From: Actinomycetota bacterium | GTDB taxonomy: Bacteria > Actinomycetota > Actinomycetes > Actinomycetales > Dermatophilaceae | Length of the DNA: 64,000 nucleotides | NCBI GenBank assembly: GCA_020161815.1 | Contig: JAIUOP010000002.1 | Location: forward strand, 310,001-374,000 | Direction: 5' to 3' | Shown: one piece after another, positions 9,393-18,108 of the stretch | Layout: each line of letters opens with the position of its first letter | How positions within the stretch are numbered: the first letter of the stretch is position 1 | Position numbers and translations under genes: made by a program | The notes under the pieces: generated by a model | What the model was told of the DNA's origin: nothing | Databases searched by the model: none | Seen by the model: only the letters and a program-made list of their open reading frames with translations

Positions 9393-11162
9393 TCAGGCAG
9401 ATCGCGGTCGGCGCCCGGTCCCTCTCCGCGCCAGGCGGAGCCCGGCCGCAACGGCCACCAGGGTTGCAAGATCACCCACGAGGACCGGCCCGAACGGACG
9501 TCGGCCCACGGCGCGGACGTCGGGCCCGGCCCGAGCCTGGGGAGTGATGCTGAAGATCCGCACGTCCCGCGTCGTGAAGACCTCGACGGACCCCGCTGGC
9601 GGCGTGACGTCCGCCGTATCGATGAGCACCCAGCCCACGCCCACTCCGGAGAGGGCACGAGCCGGCTCCGGATCGAGGAGCGCCTGTTCCACGAGGACGG
9701 AGCGGGCATCCTCGCCGGGGACCGTCACGGTCTGCGTCCCGACGGCCAGCATCAGGTCGCTCGAGACGAGGGTGGGCTGGGGAAGGAGACGAGTCCACGG
9801 CGTCTGGCTCGGCCGGTATCCATTCCACGGGTAGGCACGATTGGCCACATAGGGCAGGACGACGACCGCGCGACCGTCGTCTCGGGCGCGGAGGTAGTCG
9901 GCCGCGCCGGTCACACTCGCGGGGAGATGCGTGCTGCGCAACTGACCGAGCAGGCCCCAGGCCATGGCCGGCAGGAGCACGACCGGCAGGACGGCCAGGC
10001 CCCATGCGGCGACCCCTTGGCGCATTGCGTGCAGGCGGTCGGTCAGCACCCCGATGCCGGCGGCGACCGCGACGACCCACGGACCACTCTGCCGAGTGCT
10101 GTCCCGCAGCAACCCGCCTCCGGGGAGATCCTGGACCAGTGATCCGGTCGGGTGCCAGGACGCCAGCACGAGGACCGACAGACCCAGCAGTCCGGCGACC
10201 ACGGTCGGGACGACGAGGTCGGAATCGTCGACCACGGGCCGAGGGCCCGGTCGTGTCGCACCGCGCTGGCTCATCCACCATCCTGCGCCCGCACCGGCCA
10301 GGAGAAGCACCGCCCCCATCGTCGATGGCCACGTGTCACGGCCGGGGGGCACGGCGGCCGCATTCCAGATCCCGCCCCCGGTGAGGACGCTGGCGGCGAT
10401 GCCCAGGGGCAGATCCGCCCGCGGAGCGAAGGCCTCGAAACCGACCGCGGGGTCGATGAGCTGCTGGTCGGAGGCAAGCAGAGCAGGGATCATCCACGGC
10501 AGGTGGAGCGCCGCGTGCAGGACGAGCACTGGTGCGGCGGGCCGAACCGGGGAGCGCCCGCCTTGCAGCCACACCGTGACGAGGACACCCATCATCGTGA
10601 TCGACACGAGCACCTGGGCCGAGGCCCCGACGACCCCCACAGCGCAGAGCACCCCGGCGAGTCCGAGCCACGCAGAACGCTGTTGGACGCGGCGAAGCAA
10701 CAGCCGAACCACCCATGGAACGGCGGCATAACCCGCCAGGACCGTCCACTGGCCCATCGCCAATCGTTCAGCGACCCACGGATTCCACAGGGCAGCGATC
10801 GCCGCTGCGGACTGCGAGACGGACGAGCGGCCCGGCACCAATCGCGCGGCCCCACTTCCGGCCGCCACGAGCACAGCAAGCAGGACAGCAGACTGCACGA
10901 GCCATCCGGGGAGGACCTGGGAGACGAGCGCCACGAAGAGATCGCTCGGCACGGCCCTTGGGGTTTCCGCGGTGAGGCCGAGGAGGCGTGGGGTCAGGGG
11001 TGGGGTCGGGACGAAGATCATGTCGCGCAGCAGGACATACCCCGGCGCCAGCGCCGGACCCAGGATCACGATTGCGGCCGACAGGGCGGCGAAGTCTGCG
11101 GGCCACAGTGTTCGTGGGCGAGGACATGACCCCTCTCGGGGGGTGAGTCCGGCCCTCGGCAT
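9393..11162 (-). CDS. Large polytopic GT-C-like membrane protein
   Basis: A 589-residue protein with about a dozen hydrophobic segments and a C-terminal soluble region. NPWVAERLAMGQW resembles the conserved loop of polytopic GT-C-like glycosyltransferases, followed by alternating helices; DYLRARDDGRAVVVLPYVANRAYPWNGYRP starts a periplasmic-like domain that is split here only by description. No closer family was recognised, so the activity is inferred. ATG 11162 is chosen because TAGTCT ends 7 nt upstream, the leaderless pattern seen elsewhere; GTG 11186 is an alternative. It is divergent from a flippase gene, so lipid-linked glycan transfer is plausible. Confidence 0.68.
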   Translation of the reverse strand: MPRAGLTPREGSCPRPRTLWPADFAALSAAIVILGPALAPGYVLLRDMIFVPTPPLTPRLLGLTAETPRAVPSDLFVALVSQVLPGWLVQSAVLLAVLVAAGSGAARLVPGRSSVSQSAAAIAALWNPWVAERLAMGQWTVLAGYAAVPWVVRLLLRRVQQRSAWLGLAGVLCAVGVVGASAQVLVSITMMGVLVTVWLQGGRSPVRPAAPVLVLHAALHLPWMIPALLASDQQLIDPAVGFEAFAPRADLPLGIAASVLTGGGIWNAAAVPPGRDTWPSTMGAVLLLAGAGAGWWMSQRGATRPGPRPVVDDSDLVVPTVVAGLLGLSVLVLASWHPTGSLVQDLPGGGLLRDSTRQSGPWVVAVAAGIGVLTDRLHAMRQGVAAWGLAVLPVVLLPAMAWGLLGQLRSTHLPASVTGAADYLRARDDGRAVVVLPYVANRAYPWNGYRPSQTPWTRLLPQPTLVSSDLMLAVGTQTVTVPGEDARSVLVEQALLDPEPARALSGVGVGWVLIDTADVTPPAGSVEVFTTRDVRIFSITPQARAGPDVRAVGRRPFGPVLVGDLATLVAVAAGLRLARRGTGRRPRSA

Positions 11163-11169
11163 GAGGGGG

Positions 11170-11193
11170 AGACTACCGACAAGCACCTAAGGT
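11170..11193. promoter_or_regulatory. Paired divergent leaderless promoters
   Basis: TAGTCT on the minus strand (11175-11170) ends 7 nt before ATG 11162, and TAAGGT on the plus strand (11188-11193) ends 7 nt before GTG 11201. The two -10 boxes are 12 bases apart. The odd palindrome CACCTAAGGTG (11184-11194) overlaps the plus-strand box and could be an operator. Confidence 0.5.
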
Positions 11194-11200
11194 GTCCCCC

Positions 11201-12448
11201 GTGCGTCGTGGTCTTGCTGCGGGATCGAGGGCGGCGAGTGCTGGCGCATTCGTCGGCGGTTCCCTCATCTTCGCCAACGCCATGAGCTACGTGTTCACGC
11301 TCGTCGCTGCCCGGCGGATGGGTCCCGCCGAGTACGGCGTGCTGGCGGCCATGATGAGCCTGTTCCTCATCGTCAACGTTGCGGCCATGGGCCTGCAGAC
11401 GGCCGCCGCCCGCCGGCTCGCCGTGGCCCCGGAGCGAGTCCGTGCCATGGGGCGCATCGTCGGCTGGTCCGCCGCGGGCACCGGCCTGGCGGTGGCTCTT
11501 GCCTGTGTGGCCGCGACCCCGCTTCTCGTCAGCTCGTTGCGTCTCGACTCACCCGCCCTCGTGCTCATCCTGGCCTGCGCTGCCCTGCTGCTGGCCCTCA
11601 TGGGAGGCCAGCTCGGAGTGCTGCAGGGGACGGAGCACTGGCACTCCTTCGCCATGGTCTACGTCGTGTTCGGCGTCACCCGGTTGTTGTGTGGATGGCT
11701 CGGCCTCGCTCTGGTCGGCGGCGCCACCGGGGCCTTCGGTGGGGTTGTCCTGGGGACCGCCCTGACGGTCCTCGCCGGCAGTGTCGCGGCGCGCGCCCGG
11801 GCCTCGCACGGGCCCGACTCACACCCGCCGAGTCGTCGAGCGATCAGAAGCCTGCTCGTGGAGAGCGGTCATGCGATGACCCTGCTGTTCGCATTCTTCG
11901 CCCTCAGCAGTGCCGACGTCCTCCTGGCCCGCGCGACCCTCGACGCCCATGACGCCGGGCTGTACGCCGCCGGTCAGATCCTCGCCAAGTCAGTCCTCTT
12001 TCTCCCCTCGTTCGTCTCCGTGGTCGCCTTCCCACGGCTGGCCCGGGGGGGACGCCGCAAGCTTCACCTTGCGGGTCTGGCCGTCGTCCTGGGCATCGGG
12101 CTGGTCGTCGTGCTCGGCACCGTGGCCTTTCCCGGCCTAGCGCTCACCCTGGTGGGCGGCGCCTCGTACGCCCAGACGGGCCAGTCGTTGTGGGAGTTCG
12201 CCGCCTTGGGCGCCGTCCTCGCGGGGATCCAACTGCTCGTGACCACGGCGCTGGCCCGCCGTCACACGCGAGCGGCCTGGGTGGTGTGGGTGGCTCTGGC
12301 ATTCATAGCCGCGGCTGGGTTGGCGTCCGACACGTGGACGGCTCTGCTCCACTGGGTGCTGGCCATAGACGTCCTGCTCCTCCTGGCCCTGGTGGCCCTG
12401 ACCTGGCGGGACAGATTCACGGCGGGGGAACTCTCGGAGCAGCCCTGA
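11201..12448 (+). CDS. Oligosaccharide flippase (Wzx/MATE-like, MOP superfamily)
   Basis: A 415-residue inner-membrane protein with about twelve helices. The first helices (ASAGAFVGGSLIFANAMSYV, ARRMGPAEYGVLAAMMSLFL) match the polysaccharide biosynthesis protein family, where the GPAEYG loop is common. Such proteins flip lipid-linked sugars outward. GTG 11201 is preferred to GTG 11192 because TAAGGT ends 7 nt before it. The gene is divergent from the GT-C-like gene and convergent with polA, with only three bases between stop codons and no clear terminator there. The substrate is unknown. Confidence 0.78.
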   Translation: MRRGLAAGSRAASAGAFVGGSLIFANAMSYVFTLVAARRMGPAEYGVLAAMMSLFLIVNVAAMGLQTAAARRLAVAPERVRAMGRIVGWSAAGTGLAVALACVAATPLLVSSLRLDSPALVLILACAALLLALMGGQLGVLQGTEHWHSFAMVYVVFGVTRLLCGWLGLALVGGATGAFGGVVLGTALTVLAGSVAARARASHGPDSHPPSRRAIRSLLVESGHAMTLLFAFFALSSADVLLARATLDAHDAGLYAAGQILAKSVLFLPSFVSVVAFPRLARGGRRKLHLAGLAVVLGIGLVVVLGTVAFPGLALTLVGGASYAQTGQSLWEFAALGAVLAGIQLLVTTALARRHTRAAWVVWVALAFIAAAGLASDTWTALLHWVLAIDVLLLLALVALTWRDRFTAGELSEQP

Positions 12449-12451
12449 GGC

Positions 12452-15124
12452 TCAGTGGGCCGCTTCGTGCCAGGAGCGGCCGACGCCGACGCTGACGTCG
12501 AGCGGGACACGCATGTCGACCGCGGCCGCCATCTCCCGCCGCACGAGGGACTCCAGGTCCGCCCTCTCCCCCGGCGCCACCTCGAGCACGAGCTCGTCGT
12601 GGACCTGGAGCAGCATCCGCGACGAGGCCCCCGACTCCCGCAGGGCACGGTCGACGCCGAGCATCGCCACCTTCATGATGTCCGCGGCCGAGCCCTGGAT
12701 GGGCGCGTTGAGGGCCATCCGCTCGGCCATCTCCCGGCGCTGCCGGTTGTCACTGGTGAGATCGGGCAGGTAGCGCCGCCGACCGAACATCGTCTCGGTG
12801 TAGCCGGCCCGACCCGCTTCGAGGACCACATCGCGCAGGTAGTCGCGCACGCCCCCGAACCGCTCGAAGTACATGTCCATCAGCCCGCGCGCCTCCTCGG
12901 TGGAGATCGTCAGCTGCTTGGACAGCCCGAACGCGGACAGGCCGTAGGCCAGGCCGTACGACATCGCCTTGATCTTGCTGCGCATCTCTGCGGTCACGTC
13001 CTCCGGCTCCACGCCGAACACCCGTGAGCCGACGAACCGGTGCAGGTCCTCCCCACTGTTGAACGCCTCGATCAGGCCGGCGTCCCCCGACAGGTGCGCC
13101 ATGATCCGCATCTCGATCTGGCTGTAGTCCGCACTCATGAGCGACTCGAAGCCCTGTCCCACGACGAAGGCCTCACGGATCCGCCGGCCCTCCTCGGTGC
13201 GGATCGGGACGTTCTGCAGGTTCGGGTCGGTCGAGGACAGCCTCCCGGTGGCCGCGATCGTCTGGATGTAGGTCGTGTGGATGCGGCGGTCGTCGGCGAC
13301 CGACTTGATCAGCCCCTCGACGGTGACCCGCAGCCGGGCGGTATCCCGGTGGCGGAGCAGGGCCTCGAGGAAGGGGTGCTCGGTCTTGGCGAAGAGGTCG
13401 TTGAGCGCGTCGGCGTCCGTGGTCCAGCCGGTCTTGGTGCGTTTGGTCTTGGGCATGCCCAGCGTCTCGAAGAGCACGACCTGGAGCTGCTTGGGTGAGC
13501 CGAGGTTGATCTGCTCGCCGTCGATCGCGGCATACGCATCGGCCTGGGCGGTGGCCATCTTCCCCGCGAAGTCGGCCTCGAGGGCGGTCAACCCGTCGAC
13601 GTCGGCGGCGATGCCGGTCTGCTCCATGGTGGCGAGCACGTCGACGAGCGGGAGCTCGATCGTCCGGAGCAGCTCCGCGCCGCCGGTGGCGGCCAGCTGG
13701 GTGTCGAGGGCATCGGCGAGGTCGAGGACTGCCCGCGCGCGGACCATGGCGTCGTCGGCGGCCGCGTCCTCGTCGGCCGCGAAGTCGAGCATCCCCTGGG
13801 TCGCGGCCGCCGTCTCGGGCTTGAGGTCGCGACCGACGTGCCGCAGCACCAGGTCGGCCAGGTCGTAGGAGCGCTGGTCGGGCCGCACGAGGTAGGCGGC
13901 CAGGGCCGTGTCGGAGACGATGCCCCGCAGGCGTATGCCGCGGGCCGCCAACGCGTGGATCGGCCCCTTCGCGTCGTGGAGGACCTTCCCCCGCTCGGGG
14001 TCGCCCGCCCAGTCCGCGAGGGCGGTCTCGGCCTCGGCATCGAGGGACTGGAGGCCGATGTGGGCCGCCACGCCGTCGGGGGTGGCGATGGCCAGGGCCG
14101 AGGCGTCGCCGGTGCCCCGGCCCCAGCTGCCGACGACGTGGACTCCCACCCGGGAGCCCGACCCGGCGTGGTGCTCGAGCCATCCGGGGACGTCCTCGCT
14201 GCCCAGGACGTTGGCATCGAGGTCGAAACCGCCCTGGGACTCCTCCTCCACCGGGTCGAGGTAGTCGAAGAGTCGGTCCCGCAGGACCCGGAACTCCAGG
14301 CCGTCGAAGACCCGGTGCACCTCCTCGCGGTCCCAGTTCTCCCGGGCCAGGTCGGCGATCGTGACCGGCAGGTCGAGGTCGCGCACGAGCTGGTTGAGTC
14401 GGCGATTGCGCAGCACCCCGTCGAGGTGGTCGCGCAGCGACTCCCCCGCCTTGCCGGTGATCCGGTCGACGTGGGCAACGATGCCGGTGAGGTCGCCATA
14501 GGTCGTGATCCACTTCGCGGCCGTCTTCGGCCCGACGCCGGGGACGCCCGGCAGGTTGTCCGAGGACTCGCCGACGAGGGCCGCCAGGTCGCTGTAGCGC
14601 GACGGCGGCACGCCGTACTTGGCCTCGACGGCGGCCGGGTCCATGCGGGCCACCTCGGAGACGCCACGCACCGGGTAGAGCAGGGACACCCGATCGGTCA
14701 CCAGCTGGAAGGCGTCGCGGTCACCGGAGACGATGACGACGTCGACGTCCGCCTCCTCGGCGCGCGTGGTGAGGGTGGCGATGATGTCGTCGGCCTCGAA
14801 CCCCTCCATCTCGACGAAGGGGATGCGCAGGGCGGTGAGCACCTCGTGGATGAGCGGGATCTGCCCGGAGAACTCCGTCGGGGTCGCCGAGCGTCCCGCC
14901 TTGTACTCGGCATACTGCTCGGTGCGGAAGGTCTGCCGCGACTTGTCGAAGGCCACCGCCACGTGGGTCGGCGCCACGTCACGCAGCATGTTGATGAGCA
15001 TCGAGGTGAAGCCGTAGACCGCATTGGTGTGCTGCCCGGTGCTCGTGGAGAAGTTCTCGGCCGGCAGGGCATAGAAGGCGCGGTAGGCGAGGGAATGACC
15101 GTCGAGGAGAAGCAGGGTGGGCAC
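12452..15124 (-). CDS. polA: DNA polymerase I
   Basis: An 890-residue enzyme for gap filling and primer removal. Residues 1-290 form the 5'-3' flap nuclease (LLLDGHSLAYRAFYAL, GFEADDIIAT, VSGDRDAFQL, GVPGVGPKTAAKW). The middle 3'-5' exonuclease fold has lost the usual acidic catalytic set, as in other actinobacteria. The polymerase domain has motif A DYSQIEMRIMAHLSGD, motif B RSKIKAMSYGLAYG and motif C QVHDE. Motif B has tyrosine where E. coli has Phe762, which in the family weakens discrimination against dideoxynucleotides. GTG 15124 lies 7 nt after TAGGCT, so the mRNA may be leaderless. Confidence 0.97.
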   Translation of the reverse strand: MPTLLLLDGHSLAYRAFYALPAENFSTSTGQHTNAVYGFTSMLINMLRDVAPTHVAVAFDKSRQTFRTEQYAEYKAGRSATPTEFSGQIPLIHEVLTALRIPFVEMEGFEADDIIATLTTRAEEADVDVVIVSGDRDAFQLVTDRVSLLYPVRGVSEVARMDPAAVEAKYGVPPSRYSDLAALVGESSDNLPGVPGVGPKTAAKWITTYGDLTGIVAHVDRITGKAGESLRDHLDGVLRNRRLNQLVRDLDLPVTIADLARENWDREEVHRVFDGLEFRVLRDRLFDYLDPVEEESQGGFDLDANVLGSEDVPGWLEHHAGSGSRVGVHVVGSWGRGTGDASALAIATPDGVAAHIGLQSLDAEAETALADWAGDPERGKVLHDAKGPIHALAARGIRLRGIVSDTALAAYLVRPDQRSYDLADLVLRHVGRDLKPETAAATQGMLDFAADEDAAADDAMVRARAVLDLADALDTQLAATGGAELLRTIELPLVDVLATMEQTGIAADVDGLTALEADFAGKMATAQADAYAAIDGEQINLGSPKQLQVVLFETLGMPKTKRTKTGWTTDADALNDLFAKTEHPFLEALLRHRDTARLRVTVEGLIKSVADDRRIHTTYIQTIAATGRLSSTDPNLQNVPIRTEEGRRIREAFVVGQGFESLMSADYSQIEMRIMAHLSGDAGLIEAFNSGEDLHRFVGSRVFGVEPEDVTAEMRSKIKAMSYGLAYGLSAFGLSKQLTISTEEARGLMDMYFERFGGVRDYLRDVVLEAGRAGYTETMFGRRRYLPDLTSDNRQRREMAERMALNAPIQGSAADIMKVAMLGVDRALRESGASSRMLLQVHDELVLEVAPGERADLESLVRREMAAAVDMRVPLDVSVGVGRSWHEAAH

Positions 15125-15131
15125 GTGTGGC

Positions 15132-15137
15132 AGCCTA
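15132..15137 (-). promoter_or_regulatory. polA -10 element, leaderless spacing
   Basis: TAGGCT on the minus strand followed by 7 nt and the polA GTG. No ribosome-binding site is present, supporting transcription from the start codon. Confidence 0.5.
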
Positions 15138-15202
15138 GGCGCTGACCACGACAGCCGCCCAGCGCGCTCCCGGCGCCTCCGGCCCGATCCCGAAAGGCGA
15201 CC

Positions 15203-15649
15203 ATGCTCGACGTCTCAACCCTCACCCCTGACGAGGTTCTGGCCATGGTCCGCGACATGGAGGCGCTCAACCCCCGGTCGCTCAACGTGCGGATGGGGAT
15301 CGAGATCGTCGAGGCGAGCCCGTCGCGGATCGTGGGACGGATGCCGGTCGAGGGCAACACCCAGCCCTACGGCCTCCTCCACGGAGGTGCCTCGGTGGTC
15401 CTCGCCGAGAGCCTGGGGTCGATCGGCTCGGCGATCCACGCCGGACCGGACCGGATCGCCGTCGGCGTCGACATCAACGCCACCCACCACCGCGCCGCGC
15501 ACAGCGGCTTCGTCACCGGGGTGGCCACACCGGTCTCCCTGGGCCGGACCCTGTGCTCCTGGGAGATCGTCGTCAGCGACGACCAGGGCCGACGGGTGTG
15601 CACCTCACGCATCACCTGCCTGCTGCGGGAACGCCCTCCGGGAGCCTGA
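15203..15649 (+). CDS. PaaI-type hotdog thioesterase
   Basis: A 148-residue single hotdog-fold protein. YGLLHGGASVVLAESLGSIGS contains the HGG turn and the central-helix glutamate that activate water in PaaI/YbdB thioesterases; later GVDINATHHRAAHSG and the final strands complete the fold. It should hydrolyse an acyl-CoA in the cytoplasm; similar proteins act in phenylacetate or menaquinone metabolism, but the context does not decide. ATG 15203 follows GAAAGG. It is divergent from polA, a common actinobacterial arrangement, and convergent with a GNAT gene. Confidence 0.86.
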   Translation: MLDVSTLTPDEVLAMVRDMEALNPRSLNVRMGIEIVEASPSRIVGRMPVEGNTQPYGLLHGGASVVLAESLGSIGSAIHAGPDRIAVGVDINATHHRAAHSGFVTGVATPVSLGRTLCSWEIVVSDDQGRRVCTSRITCLLRERPPGA

Positions 15650-15652
15650 CGG

Positions 15653-15683
15653 GCCGGCGACCTGAGCACCGATCAGGCCCGGC
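15653..15683. terminator. Two-part hairpin between thioesterase and GNAT genes
   Basis: CCTGA (15661-15665) pairs with TCAGG (15673-15677), extended by GCCGG and CCGGC outside a small internal loop. Weak, but placed in the convergent gap. Confidence 0.4.
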
Positions 15684-15743
15684 GCGCCGCCGTGCACCTC
15701 ACGTGGTCACGGCCGAGAGGTCGAGCCGGGCAGGCCGCCCCCC

Positions 15744-16334
15744 TCAGGCGGAGTGCTGGCGCAGGGCGGCGGTCGCGCCGAGCACGCGGCGTCGCCGGAG
15801 GGCCTCGAAGCGCTCCGGCTTGGCCCCCGGGCGCAGTCGACGGCGCAGGGCCGCCGTGCTCGTGGCACGCCGGACGATCACCGAGCCGAAGCCGAGCCGG
15901 GCGAAGAAGCGGTTGGCCTCACGGCTCTGCGCGGGCACATTGCCGACGATCACCTCGGCCCCGACCCGCTCGGCATGCGTCAGCACCGCGTCGAGCAGGG
16001 CGTGCGCCACGCCCTGGCGACGGACGCGGCTGTCGACGAACAGCTGGTCGATGGCGACCTCGGGATGCGGTGACAGCCCGAAGGCGTCCTCCGAGGCGAT
16101 GACGTAGCCGACACCCGCCCCGTCGACCCGAGCGACCCAGGCACGGACGTCGGGGCGCGTCAGGGCCTCGCGGAGCCGGCCCTCGGCAGCCGCTCGCGCC
16201 GCGGACTCCGGGCTGGTGCCCTGGTCCACGCGTTGGGCCATCCACAGTCCGGTCAGCTCGCGGGCGAGCGACTCATCGATCTGCCGGGTCGCGCCATCCC
16301 GCACGCCAAGCACCTCGAGCGCGCTTCGAGCCAC
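15744..16334 (-). CDS. GNAT-family N-acetyltransferase
   Basis: A 196-residue GNAT protein. The acetyl-CoA binding motif A is IDQLFVDSRVRRQGVAHALL (pyrophosphate-binding loop VRRQGVA), followed by motif B with NVPAQSREANRFFARLGF. The C-terminal 45 residues are an arginine-rich extension unusual for the family. The acetyl acceptor is unknown. GTG 16334 is chosen over longer starts because GAAGGAGG lies 6 nt upstream and a longer protein would overlap the divergent DUF554 gene. Confidence 0.82.
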   Translation of the reverse strand: MARSALEVLGVRDGATRQIDESLARELTGLWMAQRVDQGTSPESAARAAAEGRLREALTRPDVRAWVARVDGAGVGYVIASEDAFGLSPHPEVAIDQLFVDSRVRRQGVAHALLDAVLTHAERVGAEVIVGNVPAQSREANRFFARLGFGSVIVRRATSTAALRRRLRPGAKPERFEALRRRRVLGATAALRQHSA

Positions 16335-16430
16335 TCGTCCTCCTTCGGGTCGGGCCCCTGCCCACCCTTGACCATAGGAGATCGCGGTCCACGACGGAAG
16401 ACGTCGACGCCGATTGGGGGAATCGCTGGC

Positions 16431-16436
16431 TAGAGT
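16431..16436 (+). promoter_or_regulatory. -10 element of the DUF554 gene, leaderless spacing
   Basis: TAGAGT followed by 6 nt and GTG 16443; no ribosome-binding site precedes the start. Confidence 0.5.
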
Positions 16437-16442
16437 GCCCGC

Positions 16443-17216
16443 GTGACAGGCGGATTCATCGGACTGGGCACGGTCATCAACGTCGCGACCGTCGTCATCG
16501 GGGCGGTCCTCGGGATGCTGGTGGGCCACCGCCTTCCCGAGCGCACCCGCTCCGTGGTCACCGACTGCCTCGGCCTGGTGACCATCCTCATGGCCGGCCT
16601 GTCGGTCGTGGCCGTCACCAGCGACGCCCTCCGGACGGCCGTGGGTCCAGGAGCGCCCGTCCTCATCGTCCTGGGGTCACTCCTCATCGGCTCGATCGCC
16701 GGGTCGCTGTGGCGGATCGAGTCCCGGCTCGAGGCCGTCGCCGGCCAGATGCAGCGCTGGCTCGCCCGGCGGATCCCCTCGGAGGTCGGCAGTGGCCACG
16801 CGGCCCGGGAGCGCTTCATCGAGGGATGGCTCAGCGCGACCCTGCTGTTCTGCGTCGGTCCACTGACGATCCTCGGGTCGCTCTCCGACGGCCTCGGCCG
16901 CGGCATCGACCAGCTCGTGCTCAAGGCCGTGCTCGACGGGTTCGCCGCCATGGCCTTCGCCTCCACCTTCGGCATCGGCGTCCTGCTGTCGGCCGTCTCG
17001 ATCGCGGTGATCCAGGGCTCACTCACCGTGGTCGGGTACGCGCTCGGGTCGGTGATGCCGGAGGCCCACATCGCCGCGCTCACCGCCACCGGCGGCCTCA
17101 TGCTCGCCGGGATCGGCCTGCGCCTGCTCAGGGTCAAGGACGTCCCGGTGGGCGACATGCTGCCCGCCCTGGTCATCGCACCCCTGCTGACCCAGCTCGT
17201 GGTCGCCCTGTCCTGA
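16443..17216 (+). CDS. DUF554 family integral membrane protein (YdfK-like)
   Basis: A 257-residue protein with about seven membrane helices. Features of DUF554 are the start GLGTVINVATVVIGAVLGML, the conserved LLFCVGPLTILGSLSDGL and the following DGFAAMAFASTFGIGVLLS. Many bacteria have one copy; function is unknown, though transport has been proposed. GTG 16443 lies 6 nt after TAGAGT, so the mRNA is probably leaderless. It is divergent from the GNAT gene and convergent with pdtaR. Confidence 0.88.
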   Translation: MTGGFIGLGTVINVATVVIGAVLGMLVGHRLPERTRSVVTDCLGLVTILMAGLSVVAVTSDALRTAVGPGAPVLIVLGSLLIGSIAGSLWRIESRLEAVAGQMQRWLARRIPSEVGSGHAARERFIEGWLSATLLFCVGPLTILGSLSDGLGRGIDQLVLKAVLDGFAAMAFASTFGIGVLLSAVSIAVIQGSLTVVGYALGSVMPEAHIAALTATGGLMLAGIGLRLLRVKDVPVGDMLPALVIAPLLTQLVVALS

Positions 17217-17283
17217 GGCGTCACGGGCCCCCGGTATGCCGTGTGCTCCCGTCAGTGCCCACCCGGGCTGGGTCAGCCCAGGT

Positions 17284-17299
17284 CACCGCGGGGGCGGTG
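17284..17299. terminator. Short hairpin between DUF554 and pdtaR genes
   Basis: CACCGC (17284-17289) pairs with GCGGTG (17294-17299) around GGGG; a second weaker stem CTGGG/CCCAG lies just before it. Confidence 0.45.
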
Positions 17300-17329
17300 G
17301 GGCGGCGGGTTCTGCCCCGGGAAGAACCC

Positions 17330-17908
17330 TCAGGCCTTCTCCATGCCGGCCACGACCGCCTCGGCCACCTCGCGCATGCCCATCCGGCGGTCCATGGCCG
17401 TCTTCTGGATCCAGCGGAAGGCATCGCCCTCGCTGATCTTCAGCTTGGCCATGAGCACACCCTTGGCGCGGTCGACGGCCTTGCGGGTCTCCAGGCGCTC
17501 CCCCAGGTCGGCGACCTCGGCCTCGAGCTCCTTCAGCTCCGCCCAGCGCGAGACCGCGATGTCGATGGCCGGGGTCACGTCCGCCCGGGTGAAGGGCTTG
17601 ACGACATAGGCCATGACGCCGGCGTCGCGTGCGCGCTCGACCAGCTCGGTCTGGCTGAAGGCCGTCAACATGACGACGGGGCAGATGCGCGCCGCCCCGA
17701 TCTGCTCGGCGGCCGAGATCCCGTCGAGGACGGGCATCTTGACGTCCATGATGACCAGGTCCGGAAGCAGCTCCTCAGCCAGGGCCACGGCCTGCTCGCC
17801 GTTGCTCGCCTGGCCCACGACCTCGTAGCCGGCCTCGGTGAGCATCTCGGCCAGGTCCAGCCTGATGATGGCCTCGTCCTCCGCCACGAGGATTCGCTTC
17901 CCGGTCAT
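17330..17908 (-). CDS. pdtaR: ANTAR-domain response regulator
   Basis: A 192-residue cytoplasmic regulator. Residues 4-120 are a receiver domain ([18 protein letters not shown], phosphoacceptor Asp in LVIMDVKMP, switch Lys in VVKPF). Residues 125-185 are a coiled linker and ANTAR RNA-binding domain ([20 protein letters not shown]), which binds paired hexaloop hairpins in nascent RNA and prevents termination. This is the PdtaR/Rv1626 architecture. ATG 17908 follows AGGAAGG at 6 nt. No partner PdtaS kinase is in the window. The gene lies directly downstream of tRNA-Leu on the same strand. Confidence 0.92.
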   Translation of the reverse strand: MTGKRILVAEDEAIIRLDLAEMLTEAGYEVVGQASNGEQAVALAEELLPDLVIMDVKMPVLDGISAAEQIGAARICPVVMLTAFSQTELVERARDAGVMAYVVKPFTRADVTPAIDIAVSRWAELKELEAEVADLGERLETRKAVDRAKGVLMAKLKISEGDAFRWIQKTAMDRRMGMREVAEAVVAGMEKA

Positions 17909-17951
17909 GTGCACCTTCCTGCGCGAGCGGGGTCCCGCACGAGGGCGGTCC

Positions 17952-18037
17952 TGGTGCCGAGGGCGGGACTTGAACCCGCACGCCCTTGCGAGCAAAGCAT
18001 TTTGAGTGCTCCGTGTCTGCCATTCCACCACCCCGGC
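17952..18037 (-). tRNA. tRNA-Leu(CAA)
   Basis: A class II tRNA of 86 nt including an encoded CCA. The acceptor stem GCCGGGG pairs with CCTCGGC (one G-U), the anticodon loop is CTCAAAA giving anticodon CAA, a long variable arm follows, and the T-loop GGTTCAAGTCC is canonical. It reads UUG. It sits between pyk and pdtaR and is transcribed in the same direction as both. Confidence 0.95.
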
Positions 18038-18108
18038 AGGGTTGCGGCCTCGAGTCTAACCGTTTCCGCCGAGCGTGCGCAGGCGCGACCACGGCGCGGG
18101 ACGCGTGC

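Noticed and set aside
11184..11194. Starts at GTG 11186 (minus) and GTG 11192 (plus) lying in the two arms of one palindrome
   Set aside because: Would leave 5 bp between genes; ATG 11162 and GTG 11201 each follow a TANNNT box at 7 nt and are better supported.
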